DNA of 64,000 nucleotides, taken from assembly GCF_022869005.1 (NCBI RefSeq), contig NZ_JALIEA010000006.1, forward strand, positions 1 to 64,000, in the 5' to 3' direction. The position numbers and the translations under genes are program-made. Below the pieces are notes generated by a model. That model was not told the origin of the DNA, searched no databases, and saw only the letters and a list, made by a program, of their open reading frames with translations. Each line of letters begins with the position of its first letter. Position 1 is the first letter of the stretch. Source of the DNA: Corynebacterium kalidii (lineage in GTDB: Bacteria; Actinomycetota; Actinomycetes; Mycobacteriales; Mycobacteriaceae). This document shows, one piece after another, positions 37,211-46,118 of the stretch.

Positions 37211-38101
37211 TCAGTTGGTGGGCTCAGGCAGCACCGCGCTGCCGCTGAACAGCGTGGTGGTGGCGCCACCGACCCGCACGCCGCCGTCCCCGGTCGGGGT
37301 GACCCGTACCCGTCCGGTCCGGCCCAGGACGGTGCCCTGGGCGGCGGTGTAGGGGCCGTCCACCACGCCGGTGCGGACCAGCCACTGGCCGACGGAGGCG
37401 TTGAGGGAACCGGTCACCGGGTCCTCGCCGATGCCGTCGGACGGGGTGAACGCGCGGATCTCCAGGTCCGCGGGACGGTCCGGGTCCGCGTCGCCGTAGA
37501 AGCCGAAGACACCGATGTCCATGTCGTCGACGACGCTGAAGTCCGGCTCCAGGTCGAGCACGTCCCGGGCGCTCCCGAGCTGGACCGCCGCCCACTGTGG
37601 GCCGTTGACCACCCACTGGTGGGCGACGACGTCGGACGGGTCGATGCGCAGGGCGGTGCAGGCCCTGGCGAGGTCGTCGTCGGACAGCGGTCCCGACCGG
37701 GTCGTGGGCGGGGCGGTGAAGGACAGCGGGGCCGCGGCCCCGGGCTCGTGGTGGACCTCCACCAGGCCCGCGGCGCACTCCTGGACGATCACGTCCGACC
37801 GTCGGGGCGTCCCGCCGTTCTCCAGCCACGCGTGGGCGCTGCCGAGGGTGGGGTGGCCGGCGAAGGGCAGTTCCCCGCCCGGGGTGAAGATCCGCAGCCG
37901 GTAGTCGGCCGGCGTCCCGGCGCCCCCAGCATCCCCGGTGGGCGAAAGGACGAACGTGGTCTCCGACAGGTTCGTCCAGCGGGCGATGCGCCGCATCTGC
38001 TCCTCTGTGAGGTCGTCGGCATCGAGGATCACGGCGACGGGGTTGCCCCGGAAGGGCTCCCTGGAGAAGACGTCGACCTGGGCGAAGCGGTGGTGGGTCA
38101 T
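37211..38101 (-). CDS. PhzF-family isomerase-like protein
   Basis: 296 residues with the two-domain PhzF fold. The catalytic Glu lies in TNLSETTFVLSP, the conserved GGELPFAGHPTLGSAHAW follows, and the second half repeats the pattern (RAFTPSDGIGEDPVTGSLNASVGQWL). PhzF in phenazine producers isomerises a dihydroanthranilate; stand-alone homologs such as this have unknown substrates. There are no phenazine genes nearby. It follows the permease gene by 38 bp holding three 14-bp repeats. Confidence 0.9.
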   Translation of the reverse strand: MTHHRFAQVDVFSREPFRGNPVAVILDADDLTEEQMRRIARWTNLSETTFVLSPTGDAGGAGTPADYRLRIFTPGGELPFAGHPTLGSAHAWLENGGTPRRSDVIVQECAAGLVEVHHEPGAAAPLSFTAPPTTRSGPLSDDDLARACTALRIDPSDVVAHQWVVNGPQWAAVQLGSARDVLDLEPDFSVVDDMDIGVFGFYGDADPDRPADLEIRAFTPSDGIGEDPVTGSLNASVGQWLVRTGVVDGPYTAAQGTVLGRTGRVRVTPTGDGGVRVGGATTTLFSGSAVLPEPTN

Positions 38102-38109
38102 ACCCCGGA

Positions 38110-38151
38110 GTCTAGAGGCTGAAGTCTAGATGCTCAGGTCTAGAGGCTCAG
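38110..38151. repeat. Three tandem 14-bp repeats with TCTAGA cores
   Basis: GTCTAGAGGCTGAA, GTCTAGATGCTCAG and GTCTAGAGGCTCAG are arrayed head to tail. They cover the last codons of the permease gene and the space before the PhzF gene. Palindromic TCTAGA cores spaced by 14 bp could bind a protein, or be simple slippage products. Confidence 0.8.
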
Positions 38152-39675
38152 CGTGCCCTGCACGATGAGGACCACGGCGACGGCCGCGGCCACGGTGACG
38201 CCCACCGCGATGACCCACTCGAAGGGGTTGAACACCCGTCCACCTGCGCGGCGGCGGGTGATGACGTAGGCGACCATGCCCGGCACGATCAGCACCATGC
38301 CCATCAGGACGTACTTCACGTCGGCGGCGTAGAACAGCCACAGCGAGTACACCAATGCCAGGGTCCCGGTGAGCAGGTGCACGCGGTTGGTGCGGGAGTC
38401 CACGGTGGGTCCGGAGAGGTCGAACTTCGTCCCCGCGTCCGGGTGGGACAGCCCCTTCCCGCGGGTGCACAGGAACACCAGGTACAGCGCGGAGAACAGG
38501 TAGGGGATCAGGTACAGCGACGTCGCCAGCTGCACCATCGTGGTGTAGGCGGACTCGTTGAGGTAGAAGACCACGATGAACAGCTGGATGACCACTGCGG
38601 AGAACAGCTGGGCGACCACCGGCGCGCCGCGGTGGTTGACGTACCCGAGCCGGCGGGGCAGCAGCCCGTCCTGCGCCATCAGGGTGATCGGCTCGGCGCA
38701 CAGCATCTGCCAGGACACGTAGGCGCCCAGCACGGAGATGCACAGGCCGACCGACACCAGCCCGGCACCCCACGGGCCCACGACGAGTTCGAGGACCTCG
38801 GCCATCGAGTTGTCGCCCATCGCCGCGAGCTCTTCGCGGGGAGCGACACCGTAGGACAGGAAACTGACCATCACCAGCAGCAGGAACACGGTGAGGAAGC
38901 CCAGCAGCGTCGCCAGGGAGACGTCCTTGCGTCGGCGGGCGCGCCGGGAGTAGGTCGACGCCCCCTCGACACCGATGAACGCCCACACCGTGAACAGCAT
39001 CATGCCCTTGACCTGGTCGGACAGGCTAGACGCCTCATCGGCGTCGGCGCCGAAGGTCGCCGCCGAGCCCCAGAAGTCCGCGGTGAAGACCTCGGTGTGG
39101 AACCCGGCGAAGGCCAGGATCCCGAGGAAGGCGAGGATCGGCAGGAGCTTCGCCGCGGTGGTGACCACGTTCAGCACCGCCGCCTGACGGACCCCGCGCG
39201 ACAGCGCCAGGAAGATCACCCAGTTCAACCCCGAGACGAAGAACGCCTGGACCAGCGACTGCCCGTCGGCGAACAGCGGGACGAAGTGGCCGAGGGACCC
39301 GAAGAAGAGGGTGGCGTAGCCGACCTGGGCGATGATGCTGCCCAGCCAGTAGCCCCAGCCGGAGGCGAAGCCCACGAAGTCGCCCAGTCCACCCCGGACG
39401 TAGCTGTACACCCCGGAGTCCAGCTTCGGCTTGCGGTGCGCCAACGCCTGGAAGACGAAGGCCACGCACAGCATGCCGATGCCGGTGACGACCCAGCCGA
39501 TGACCGCGGCACCCGGCGAGGCCACGGCGGAGATGTTCTGCGGCAGGGCGAAGATACCGGCACCCACGCAGGAGCCGACGATCAGGGAGACCAGGGTCGG
39601 CAGGCGGACGGTGTCCCGTCGGGCCGGGTGCTCCCGGGTACTGGAGCTGCCGGGGTCTGTGGAGGTGTCAGTCAC
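38140..39675 (-). CDS. Amino-acid permease, APC family (ArcD/LysI-like)
   Basis: 511 residues with about 12 membrane helices. The first helix holds VGSCVGAGIFALPQNIS, the glycine-rich substrate site typical of the basic amino-acid/polyamine antiporter branch; FIGVEGASTYSRRARRRKDV marks helix 6 and the following loop. This branch contains arginine/ornithine antiporters and the corynebacterial lysine permease; the actual substrate is uncertain. It is followed by the PhzF gene and preceded by the aminopeptidase gene on the same strand, so peptide-derived amino acids could be the common theme. Confidence 0.88.
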   Translation of the reverse strand: MTDTSTDPGSSSTREHPARRDTVRLPTLVSLIVGSCVGAGIFALPQNISAVASPGAAVIGWVVTGIGMLCVAFVFQALAHRKPKLDSGVYSYVRGGLGDFVGFASGWGYWLGSIIAQVGYATLFFGSLGHFVPLFADGQSLVQAFFVSGLNWVIFLALSRGVRQAAVLNVVTTAAKLLPILAFLGILAFAGFHTEVFTADFWGSAATFGADADEASSLSDQVKGMMLFTVWAFIGVEGASTYSRRARRRKDVSLATLLGFLTVFLLLVMVSFLSYGVAPREELAAMGDNSMAEVLELVVGPWGAGLVSVGLCISVLGAYVSWQMLCAEPITLMAQDGLLPRRLGYVNHRGAPVVAQLFSAVVIQLFIVVFYLNESAYTTMVQLATSLYLIPYLFSALYLVFLCTRGKGLSHPDAGTKFDLSGPTVDSRTNRVHLLTGTLALVYSLWLFYAADVKYVLMGMVLIVPGMVAYVITRRRAGGRVFNPFEWVIAVGVTVAAAVAVVLIVQGTLSL

Positions 39676-39696
39676 GGGGAGACAGACTATCCCGGA

Positions 39697-41085
39697 TCAG
39701 TGATCTTTCACCAGCGCGTGCAGATGGCGCAGGATAGCGGCACCGTCCTGGCTGATCCCGTTGTGCTCCCACCGGTTGGTGACGTGGGGACGCAGGCCCC
39801 GGATCGTCGCGGCGGTCTCCATCGACAGTTCGAACGGGACGAAGATGTCGTCCAGGTAGACCGCGGCCGCCGTGGGCACCTCGGTCTGCCGCAGCTGCGC
39901 GGCGTCGTACAGCGGCGTCCAGTCGTCCTTCGCCGCCAGGAGGTCGACGACCGCCTTCCACGGCCGGAGCGCCGGGTCCTCCTCGAACTGCCAGGGGAAG
40001 AAGTGCTCGGCGGTGAGGTAGAGGGGACCGTCGGTGCGTCCCGCGTGCTCGCCGAAGCCGGGGACCTCCTCACGGACACGGTGGGCCGACCAGTCCGTGG
40101 CACCGTCGACGCCGTAGATCGTCTCGTGGATCACCGCGTACAACGGTGCGTCCGACACGCTGAGGTGCGCGGACAGGCCGGTGAGGAACGGGGTGCGCAG
40201 CCGGCGCCGTCCCGCCGCACCGGGGCTGCCCGGGACACTGCGGAACGGGTCCTCCAGCAGGTAGGCCAGCGTGTCGAACCCGCCGGTACGGCCCAGCTCC
40301 ATGCCCACGGTGCGGAACCTGCGCGAGGTCAGACGCTCCCCGGTGGGCAGCGTCTCCTCGGTGTCGTCGAGGTGACGGCAGATCTCCGCCACACGCTGCT
40401 CCGCCCAGGGGAAGCGGGCGTAGAACCGGTCGTTGCGGACCGCGGTCTTGGCGAAGGTCGCCCGGTAGATGTCATCCACCCGGGTGTGTGGGTCGGCGAT
40501 GTACCCGGGCAGACCGCCGGTGAAGAACGCCTCCCGCACCCCTCCGGGACGCCGCGAGAGGTAGGTGGTGATGCAGAACCCGCCGAAGGATTGGCCGAGC
40601 AGCGACCACGGCTCCTCGCCGAGGGCGTCACGGAGCAGTTCGGCGTCCTCGACGATGCTGTCGGCACGCAGCCTGGTCAGGTAGTCGGCCTGGTCCCGCG
40701 GCGTGGGGCCGAGCGCTTCGGGGACGGCGACGTCGACCGGCGTCGAGCGTCCCGTGCCGCGCTGGTCGAACAGGAACACCCGGTAGTGGCGGAGCGCCTC
40801 GCCCAGCCAGCCGGACAGGACGCCGCCGTCGCCGTCCGCGACGGGCCGGGGAGCACCGTGGCCGGGGCCGCCCTGGAGGAACAGCAGCGCGGGACGGTCC
40901 TCGCCGCCGTCGGGGACGTACTCACGGGCGTAGACCTCGATGGTGCGGGGGTCAGGGGAGGTGGACGCGCCGGGGGTGTGTACGCCTGGGTGGACCAGAG
41001 GCACGGTCAGGTGGTGCTCCCGGACGGTGTGTCCGTGGCGGCGGGTGGACGTGGTCCGCAGGTCTGGGGAGGCGCTGGAGTTCAT
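39697..41085 (-). CDS. pip: Prolyl aminopeptidase (peptidase S33)
   Basis: 462 residues, the large type of proline iminopeptidase. The oxyanion region LFLQGGPGHGAPRP, FDQRGTGRSTPV and nucleophile elbow LLGQSFGGFCITTYL (Ser) are complete; the catalytic His lies in RWEHNGISQDG and the Asp in VYLDDIFVPFE. It releases N-terminal proline from peptides in the cytosol. A cap domain fills residues ~200-390. The permease gene lies 21 bp downstream, so the two may be co-transcribed. Proline released here could feed PutA. Confidence 0.9.
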   Translation of the reverse strand: MNSSASPDLRTTSTRRHGHTVREHHLTVPLVHPGVHTPGASTSPDPRTIEVYAREYVPDGGEDRPALLFLQGGPGHGAPRPVADGDGGVLSGWLGEALRHYRVFLFDQRGTGRSTPVDVAVPEALGPTPRDQADYLTRLRADSIVEDAELLRDALGEEPWSLLGQSFGGFCITTYLSRRPGGVREAFFTGGLPGYIADPHTRVDDIYRATFAKTAVRNDRFYARFPWAEQRVAEICRHLDDTEETLPTGERLTSRRFRTVGMELGRTGGFDTLAYLLEDPFRSVPGSPGAAGRRRLRTPFLTGLSAHLSVSDAPLYAVIHETIYGVDGATDWSAHRVREEVPGFGEHAGRTDGPLYLTAEHFFPWQFEEDPALRPWKAVVDLLAAKDDWTPLYDAAQLRQTEVPTAAAVYLDDIFVPFELSMETAATIRGLRPHVTNRWEHNGISQDGAAILRHLHALVKDH

Positions 41086-41094
41086 GTCGTCCAG

Positions 41095-41781
41095 TCATAC
41101 CGGAGACGGCCCGGGACTGTCCTGGGCAGGTGCACTCGCCGGCGCGACCGGTTGGCGTAGCAGGGTGCGGAGCTTCTCCGGTGCCGTCCGGCGTGGGTCG
41201 CTGAAGTAGATCTCGTGGTGGGTCCCGTCCAGGCGCAGTCCGTTGGCGGGGAGGAACTCCCCGTGCATCCGCTCCAGGACGGCGGCCTCGTCGTCGAAGG
41301 AGCCGATGTGGAGCGTCTGCACGCACCGTCCCTCGGAGAGCTCCTCCAGCCGGATGTCGCCCAGCCGTTCCGGCGTCGCCTTTGTCTTCGCCGTCTTCGC
41401 CGTCTTCGCCGCCACCTGCTGTACCGCCGCGTCGAAGATGTCGCGGCCGACCCACGGCGGCACCATGAGCATCATCGTCCAGTACCAGCGCGACTTGTCC
41501 CGGGCGGTGGTGAACGCCGCCATGTCCTCGGCCCACCACAACCCCTCCAACGGCGGGACCACGTAGTCGCGGCCCAGGTCGCGCTTGCTGGCGAACTTCA
41601 TCGCGTACGCCACCGGGTAGAGGGCCTCGAGTGACCGTGGGTAGAGCGGCGAGGTGTTCGGGTCGCCGTGTCCGTCGACCATGATGTACCGGAACGTCGG
41701 CACGTCCACGACGCGGAACGTCCCCCGTGTGTCGCGGTAGGCGTCGAGGGTCTTCTTGAGGTCGATCTTGCCGGTGGTCAT
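41095..41781 (-). CDS. GyrI-like small-molecule-binding protein
   Basis: 228 residues. The N-terminal KIDLKKTLDAYRDTRGTFRVVDVPTFRYIMVDGHGDPNTSP and the later LEGLWWAEDM, RWYWTMMLMVPP and CVQTLHIGSFDDEA follow the GyrI-like (YdhP-type) fold, which binds hydrophobic compounds. No DNA-binding domain is fused. ATG 41781 overlaps the xth stop codon by four bases, giving translational coupling. An Ala/Pro-rich tail ends the protein. Function unknown beyond ligand binding. Confidence 0.85.
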   Translation of the reverse strand: MTTGKIDLKKTLDAYRDTRGTFRVVDVPTFRYIMVDGHGDPNTSPLYPRSLEALYPVAYAMKFASKRDLGRDYVVPPLEGLWWAEDMAAFTTARDKSRWYWTMMLMVPPWVGRDIFDAAVQQVAAKTAKTAKTKATPERLGDIRLEELSEGRCVQTLHIGSFDDEAAVLERMHGEFLPANGLRLDGTHHEIYFSDPRRTAPEKLRTLLRQPVAPASAPAQDSPGPSPV

Positions 41782-42692
41782 GCCAGGTCGTAGTCCACGA
41801 CGACCGGGGAGTGGTCGGAGAGCCGTACGCCGTGGTGGTCCCGGTCGACGCTGTCGCCCACCGCGGCCCGTGCCAGACGGGGAGTGGCGAGGTGGTAGTC
41901 CAGCCGCCAGCCCGCGTCCGTCGCGAAGGACCGGCCGAGCCAGGACCACCACGAGTACGGGCCGTCCTCCTGCGGGTGCAGCCGCCGGACGACGTCGACG
42001 AGCGTGCGGGCGGACAACTGGTCGCCGAACCACTCCCGCTCCTCCGGCAGGAAACCGTCGTTCTGCTGGTTGCGGCGCCACGCCGCGAGGTCCTGACGCG
42101 TGTGGGCGATGTTGAGGTCCCCCGTCAGCAGGAACTCCCGTCCTGCCGCGGTGGCCGCCCGACGGGTGCGGGTGAGGTAGCGGGAGAAGCCGGCCATGAA
42201 GGCCATCTTGCGCCTGTAGCGGGCACCGCCGTCCGGCGCCTCGCGCATCCGCCCGGGACGCTGCAGCTCCGCGGGGAGCCCGCCTTTGGGGAGGTAGAGG
42301 CTGGCGACCGTGACCGGGTGGTCCGCCAGGTCGACCTCGAGGTAGCGGCCCTGGCCGGCGACCGCCCGCAGTTCCCGGGCCAGCGTCACGCGGTCCGGCG
42401 CGGGGACCTCCCGGAGCGCGCCGGGGCCGGCGAGCAGCGCGGTACCGCTCCAGGACCGTACGGCTGCGGGTGCCTGGCGGGTGAGGACGGCGACCCCGTT
42501 GCGTCCCGCGACGTCGCCGGTGTCCACCGCCGCGTGGTAGTCGCCGAACGCCCCGTCCGGGAGCTTGTCGGCCTGGGCCCGCACCTCCTGCAGTGTCACC
42601 ACGTCGCAGCCGCGGGTCGCCAACCAGTCACCGAACCCCCGGCGGTGGGTGGCGCGGATCCCGTTGACGTTGACCGTGGCGACGCGGAGCAT
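41778..42692 (-). CDS. xth: Exodeoxyribonuclease III / AP endonuclease
   Basis: 304 residues. The catalytic set is in place: ATVNVNGIRA, VVTLQEVRAQ (metal Glu), SLYLPKGG, LTGDLNIAHTRQDL, the WSWLGRSFATDAGWRLDYHLATP block and LSDHSPVVVDYDLA at the end. It cuts DNA at abasic sites and removes 3' blocks in base excision repair. ATG 42692 fits the family N-terminus; the open frame extends further upstream but without homology. Coupled by a 4-base overlap to the GyrI-like gene. Confidence 0.92.
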   Translation of the reverse strand: MLRVATVNVNGIRATHRRGFGDWLATRGCDVVTLQEVRAQADKLPDGAFGDYHAAVDTGDVAGRNGVAVLTRQAPAAVRSWSGTALLAGPGALREVPAPDRVTLARELRAVAGQGRYLEVDLADHPVTVASLYLPKGGLPAELQRPGRMREAPDGGARYRRKMAFMAGFSRYLTRTRRAATAAGREFLLTGDLNIAHTRQDLAAWRRNQQNDGFLPEEREWFGDQLSARTLVDVVRRLHPQEDGPYSWWSWLGRSFATDAGWRLDYHLATPRLARAAVGDSVDRDHHGVRLSDHSPVVVDYDLA

Positions 42693-42720
42693 GCACCGAG
42701 GGTACCTTCCGGCAGTGTGC

Positions 42721-42760
42721 GGGGACGTCCGGGGACGTCCGGCGGTGTCCGGGGACGTCC
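42721..42760. repeat. Tandem 10-bp repeats upstream of xth
   Basis: GGGGACGTCC occurs three times and a variant (GGCGGTGTCC) once, in four consecutive 10-bp units, each with a palindromic GGACGTCC-like join. They sit in the short space between the decarboxylase end and xth. Confidence 0.72.
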
Positions 42761-42763
42761 CGG

Positions 42764-44467
42764 TCAGGGGTTCCGGGGACCCCGGGGACCGTAGTCGAAC
42801 TCGGCGGTCATGGGGCCGAAGGACTTCAGTCCGGCAGGCGCGTCCTCCGGGTCGAGGTGGATCTCGAGGAAGGCCCCGTGGGGGGACTTCTCGATGTCGT
42901 CGAGAGCCCTCTCGAGTTCGCCCTCCGTCGAGGCGGAGTAGGACACCATCGTCGTGTCGGGCCGGAACACGGCGGGCAGTTGGCCGTAGTTCCATGCGGC
43001 GATGTCGTTGTACGCCGAGTTCATCCCGAGGATCAGGCGTTCGATGGTGTAGCCGCGGTTGTTGACCAGGACGATGACGGGTGCGAGGTCCTCACGGAGG
43101 ATGGTCGAGAGCTCCTGTGCGGTCAGCTGGAACGAGCCGTCGCCGATGAACAGGAGGTGGCGTCGCTCCGGTGCGGCGAGCTGGCTCCCCAGCAACGCCG
43201 GCAGGGTGAAGCCGATCGACCCCCAGATGCTCGAGTTGATGTACTTGACCCCGGACGGCAGCGGGTGCGGGCCGAGGCCGATGGTGGACGTCCCGGCCTC
43301 GGTGATGACGACGTCGTCGGTCCGGAAGAACCGGGCGAACCGGGGCCAGATGCGTTCCTGGCTCAGGGGTGCGTCGGGGAGTACCTCCCAGTCCGGCGTC
43401 TCCGCCGGAGCGGTGGACGCGGTGGCCGGGGCGGTGGACGCGGTGGCGGCCGGGCCGGTGTCGACGCGTTCGACCAGTTCTTGGAGGAGTTCCAGCACGG
43501 TGATCCCCACGTAGTGCTCGCCGTGGATGCTCACGTGCTGGTCGCCGACATCGATTGTCGCCCCGGCCGGCAGGTTGTGGGTGAAGGCGCCGGAGTTGGC
43601 CTCGATGAAACGCGGCGTCGTGGTGACCAGGAAGTCGGACGTCTCGACGGCCTCGCGGACCTCCGGTGCGGAGCCCCGGCCGTTGTAGACACCGAGGAAC
43701 AGGGGACTCTGCTCGTCGAGGAGCCCTTTTCCGGAACTCAGGTGTGCGTAGGGCGTCCCGGTCTTCTCCGCGAACTCCTGGAGCAGCGGGACGAAGCCGT
43801 GCCGGTCTGCGTCGAGGTCGGCCAGGATCACCGGCCGGTGGGCGGCGCGGAAGAGCTCCAGGATCCGCTCGAGTGCGGACTCCAGACGTTCCGGGTCGCT
43901 GGCGGGGAGTGCGGGGTCGAACGCGGTCTCCGGGGCGTCGATCGTCAGGTGGGAGATGTCGGACGGGAGCTGGACGTGGACGGGGCGCTTCTCCCGCAGG
44001 CAGGTGTGCAGGGCGCGGTCGATCTCCTCCACCGCGTTCATCGGGGTGATGCGCACGGCCGCGGCGGTGAACTCGCCGATGCTGTCGAGCATGTTGCGGA
44101 AGTTCCCGTCGGCCATGGTGTGGTGCAGGTCGTAGCGGCCCTCGGTGGCGAACAGCGGCGGTGCCCCCGCGATGGAGATCACCGGGACGTGCTCGGCCGC
44201 GGACCCGGCGATGCCGTTGAGGGCGCTGAGCTCTCCGACGCCGTAGGTCGTCAGCAGGGCCGACGCCCCCCGCGAGCGTGCGTAGCCGTCGGCGGCGTAG
44301 GAGGCGTTGAGCTCGTTGCAGGTACCGACGAAGCGCAGGTCGTCGGTCTCGTCGATCTGCTCGATGAGGTTCAGGTTGAAGTCGCCCGGGACGCCGATCA
44401 CCTCCGTGATCCCGATGTCCTTGAGTCGTGTCAGCAGGAAGTCACCGATTGTGACGCGCATCGTCAT
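42764..44467 (-). CDS. Thiamine-diphosphate 2-oxo-acid decarboxylase (IpdC/PDC family)
   Basis: 567 residues with the three-domain decarboxylase layout. The N-terminal catalytic Glu and fold show in GVPGDFNLNLIEQI and CNELNASYAADGYAR; DLHHTMADGNF carries the paired His typical of pyruvate/indolepyruvate decarboxylases; the ThDP/Mg motif is GDGSFQLTAQELSTIL...NNRGYTIE. It turns a 2-oxo acid (for example phenylpyruvate, indolepyruvate or a branched-chain acid) into an aldehyde and CO2. A TASTAPA repeat lies in the middle linker. It is the last gene of the leftward unit with an amino-acid dehydrogenase and a transporter. Confidence 0.9.
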   Translation of the reverse strand: MTMRVTIGDFLLTRLKDIGITEVIGVPGDFNLNLIEQIDETDDLRFVGTCNELNASYAADGYARSRGASALLTTYGVGELSALNGIAGSAAEHVPVISIAGAPPLFATEGRYDLHHTMADGNFRNMLDSIGEFTAAAVRITPMNAVEEIDRALHTCLREKRPVHVQLPSDISHLTIDAPETAFDPALPASDPERLESALERILELFRAAHRPVILADLDADRHGFVPLLQEFAEKTGTPYAHLSSGKGLLDEQSPLFLGVYNGRGSAPEVREAVETSDFLVTTTPRFIEANSGAFTHNLPAGATIDVGDQHVSIHGEHYVGITVLELLQELVERVDTGPAATASTAPATASTAPAETPDWEVLPDAPLSQERIWPRFARFFRTDDVVITEAGTSTIGLGPHPLPSGVKYINSSIWGSIGFTLPALLGSQLAAPERRHLLFIGDGSFQLTAQELSTILREDLAPVIVLVNNRGYTIERLILGMNSAYNDIAAWNYGQLPAVFRPDTTMVSYSASTEGELERALDDIEKSPHGAFLEIHLDPEDAPAGLKSFGPMTAEFDYGPRGPRNP

Positions 44468-44606
44468 TTCTCCTCTGTGGATTGAAGGTGTCTGGTCCCG
44501 TCCGGGCGGGCCGGGGGATGGCGGCGCACCTATGACACCATGGCCGCGGCGTGCAAGGCCACGGGGACAGCCACGGGGACGGTCACAGGTGCTGTGGCGG
44601 GGTTCG

Positions 44607-45836
44607 TCAGTGGGCGGGGACGTCGTCGCGGGCCTGCTCCCCGGTGGCGACGGAGGGGTGCCGCTGTCGCCGGCGGACCCGCGCCACGACCTGGCGGAAC
44701 GCCATCATCCCGAAGAACACGAGCCCGAAGTAGCCGGTCGAGGGGTAGACGAAGCCGACGAGGTCCTCGAATGGCAGTGTCAGTCCGCCGACCAGGGCGG
44801 CGACGGTGAGGACGAGGCAGATGGCGGAGTAGCTGGGACCCGTTTTCACGGGAAACTGGTCGGCCACGGTCCACAGCATGGGGGCGGCCGTGGAGTAGAT
44901 GCCCAGCAGGGTGATTCCGGAGAAGACGTAGCCCAGCCACGGGGCGAGGTCGATACCGAGCATGACGAGCGGCGTCGCCTGGTCGAATGTCCGGGGCAGC
45001 GTCGCGAGCAGGGCCAGCGCGCACACGGCCATGACCCCGCCGTAGACGAACCCGGTCAGCGTGCTGGGCGCCACCGTCGTGCGTACAGCCCGGTCGGTGC
45101 GGCCGAGACGGGTCAGGAAGGGCACGGCGATGATCAGGACGGCGGTGCAGTAGAGCACGGTGCCGAGGAACCAGTTGTCGGTGGCCTTGGTCGGCGGGTA
45201 CTGGGCGAGGTTCTCGTTCGCGTCCTGCAGTGCGCCGGCGTTCTCGATGACGACCCATACGGTCACCACGGCGATGATGACGATGACCAGCGGCCCGATG
45301 CGTCCGATGATTTCGACGAGGTTGCGGAAGCCGAGCATGAGGGTGACGGCGACGATGACGGCCATGCTGATGGTGCCGACCCAGATCGGCAGGCTGAAGA
45401 CGTCGGCGACGAGGGGCCCGGCGCCGGAGAACATCGTGACCGCGATCATGAAGACGAACACGGGGACGCAGATACGCAGGATCGTGCCGAGGAACTTTCC
45501 GCAGATGTCCACGAACGGGTCGACCCTGTCGTCGCGGTGTCGCCTGCCCCACTCCGTCAACGACGACAGGATCCAGGAGAACAGGACGATCACGACGATG
45601 ATCGCGGCCATGCCCCACCACCCGTGGGCGGTGAAGTACTGCATGCTCTCCTGGCCGGTCGCGATGCCGGCGCCGATGAAGAACGAGCACTGGGCGCCCG
45701 TGAACAGCAGGATGTGTTTGATGCGGCCGAACACGGTGGAGACGTCCCCGAACGTCTGGTGTTGTGGCCGGGTGCTGGTCGGTGTGCTGGTCGGTGTGCT
45801 GGTCGGTGTGCTGGTCGGTGTGCTGTGGTCGGTCAT
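44607..45836 (-). CDS. YkvI-like membrane transporter
   Basis: 409 residues with about ten to eleven helices. FIGAGIATGQESMQYFTAHGWWGM in helix 1-2 is the marker of YkvI-type proteins of the APC superfamily; other helices include LGFRNLVEIIGRIGPLVIVI and SGITLLGIYSTAAPMLWTV. No member has a well-defined substrate; position between an amino-acid dehydrogenase and a 2-oxo-acid decarboxylase suggests uptake of the amino acid being degraded. ATG 45836 has a GGAGGG upstream. The cytoplasmic N-terminus has a fourfold PTST repeat. Confidence 0.82.
   Translation of the reverse strand: MTDHSTPTSTPTSTPTSTPTSTRPQHQTFGDVSTVFGRIKHILLFTGAQCSFFIGAGIATGQESMQYFTAHGWWGMAAIIVVIVLFSWILSSLTEWGRRHRDDRVDPFVDICGKFLGTILRICVPVFVFMIAVTMFSGAGPLVADVFSLPIWVGTISMAVIVAVTLMLGFRNLVEIIGRIGPLVIVIIAVVTVWVVIENAGALQDANENLAQYPPTKATDNWFLGTVLYCTAVLIIAVPFLTRLGRTDRAVRTTVAPSTLTGFVYGGVMAVCALALLATLPRTFDQATPLVMLGIDLAPWLGYVFSGITLLGIYSTAAPMLWTVADQFPVKTGPSYSAICLVLTVAALVGGLTLPFEDLVGFVYPSTGYFGLVFFGMMAFRQVVARVRRRQRHPSVATGEQARDDVPAH
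45772..45819. repeat. In-frame 12-bp repeat at the transporter N-terminus
   Basis: Four exact copies of GTGCTGGTCGGT (plus a partial fifth) encode repeated PTST near residues 6-22 of the YkvI-like protein. Length change here would keep frame. Confidence 0.85.
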
Positions 45837-46118
45837 GTCAGATCCCTCCGGGTCGTCCGGGCCGTCCGGGTCGTCCGGCGTTGTCGGGGTGGGGGACGGT
45901 GGCGCGCCCCGGTGTCGGTGCCTCCGGTGCCCCCGGTGTGCCGGGGGACGCGGACCCGGTGGTTGCCGGTCCACGAGGGGGCGTCGACGGTGGTTGTGGT
46001 GGTGGGACGTGCCGTGTGACCGAGACAGTCATCGGTGCACCTTTCGTGGTGGTGTGGTGGTGGGCGCAGGGGGCGCAGGGGGGCGCAGGGGACGCAGCGG
46101 CCGGAGTCGCTGGACGGG
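45837..46118. other. Spacer between transporter and dehydrogenase genes
   Basis: 282 bp, GC-rich with Pro/Gly-like codon runs on both strands. The transporter frame remains open upstream of its chosen start but lacks a better ribosome site. Nothing else recognised. Confidence 0.45.

Noticed and set aside
37211..38101. Phenazine biosynthesis cluster suggested by PhzF
   Set aside because: No other phenazine genes are present; stand-alone PhzF-like proteins are common.
38377..41160. Long plus-strand frame over permease and aminopeptidase genes
   Set aside because: Low-complexity His/Arg/Gly text, antisense to two clear enzymes.
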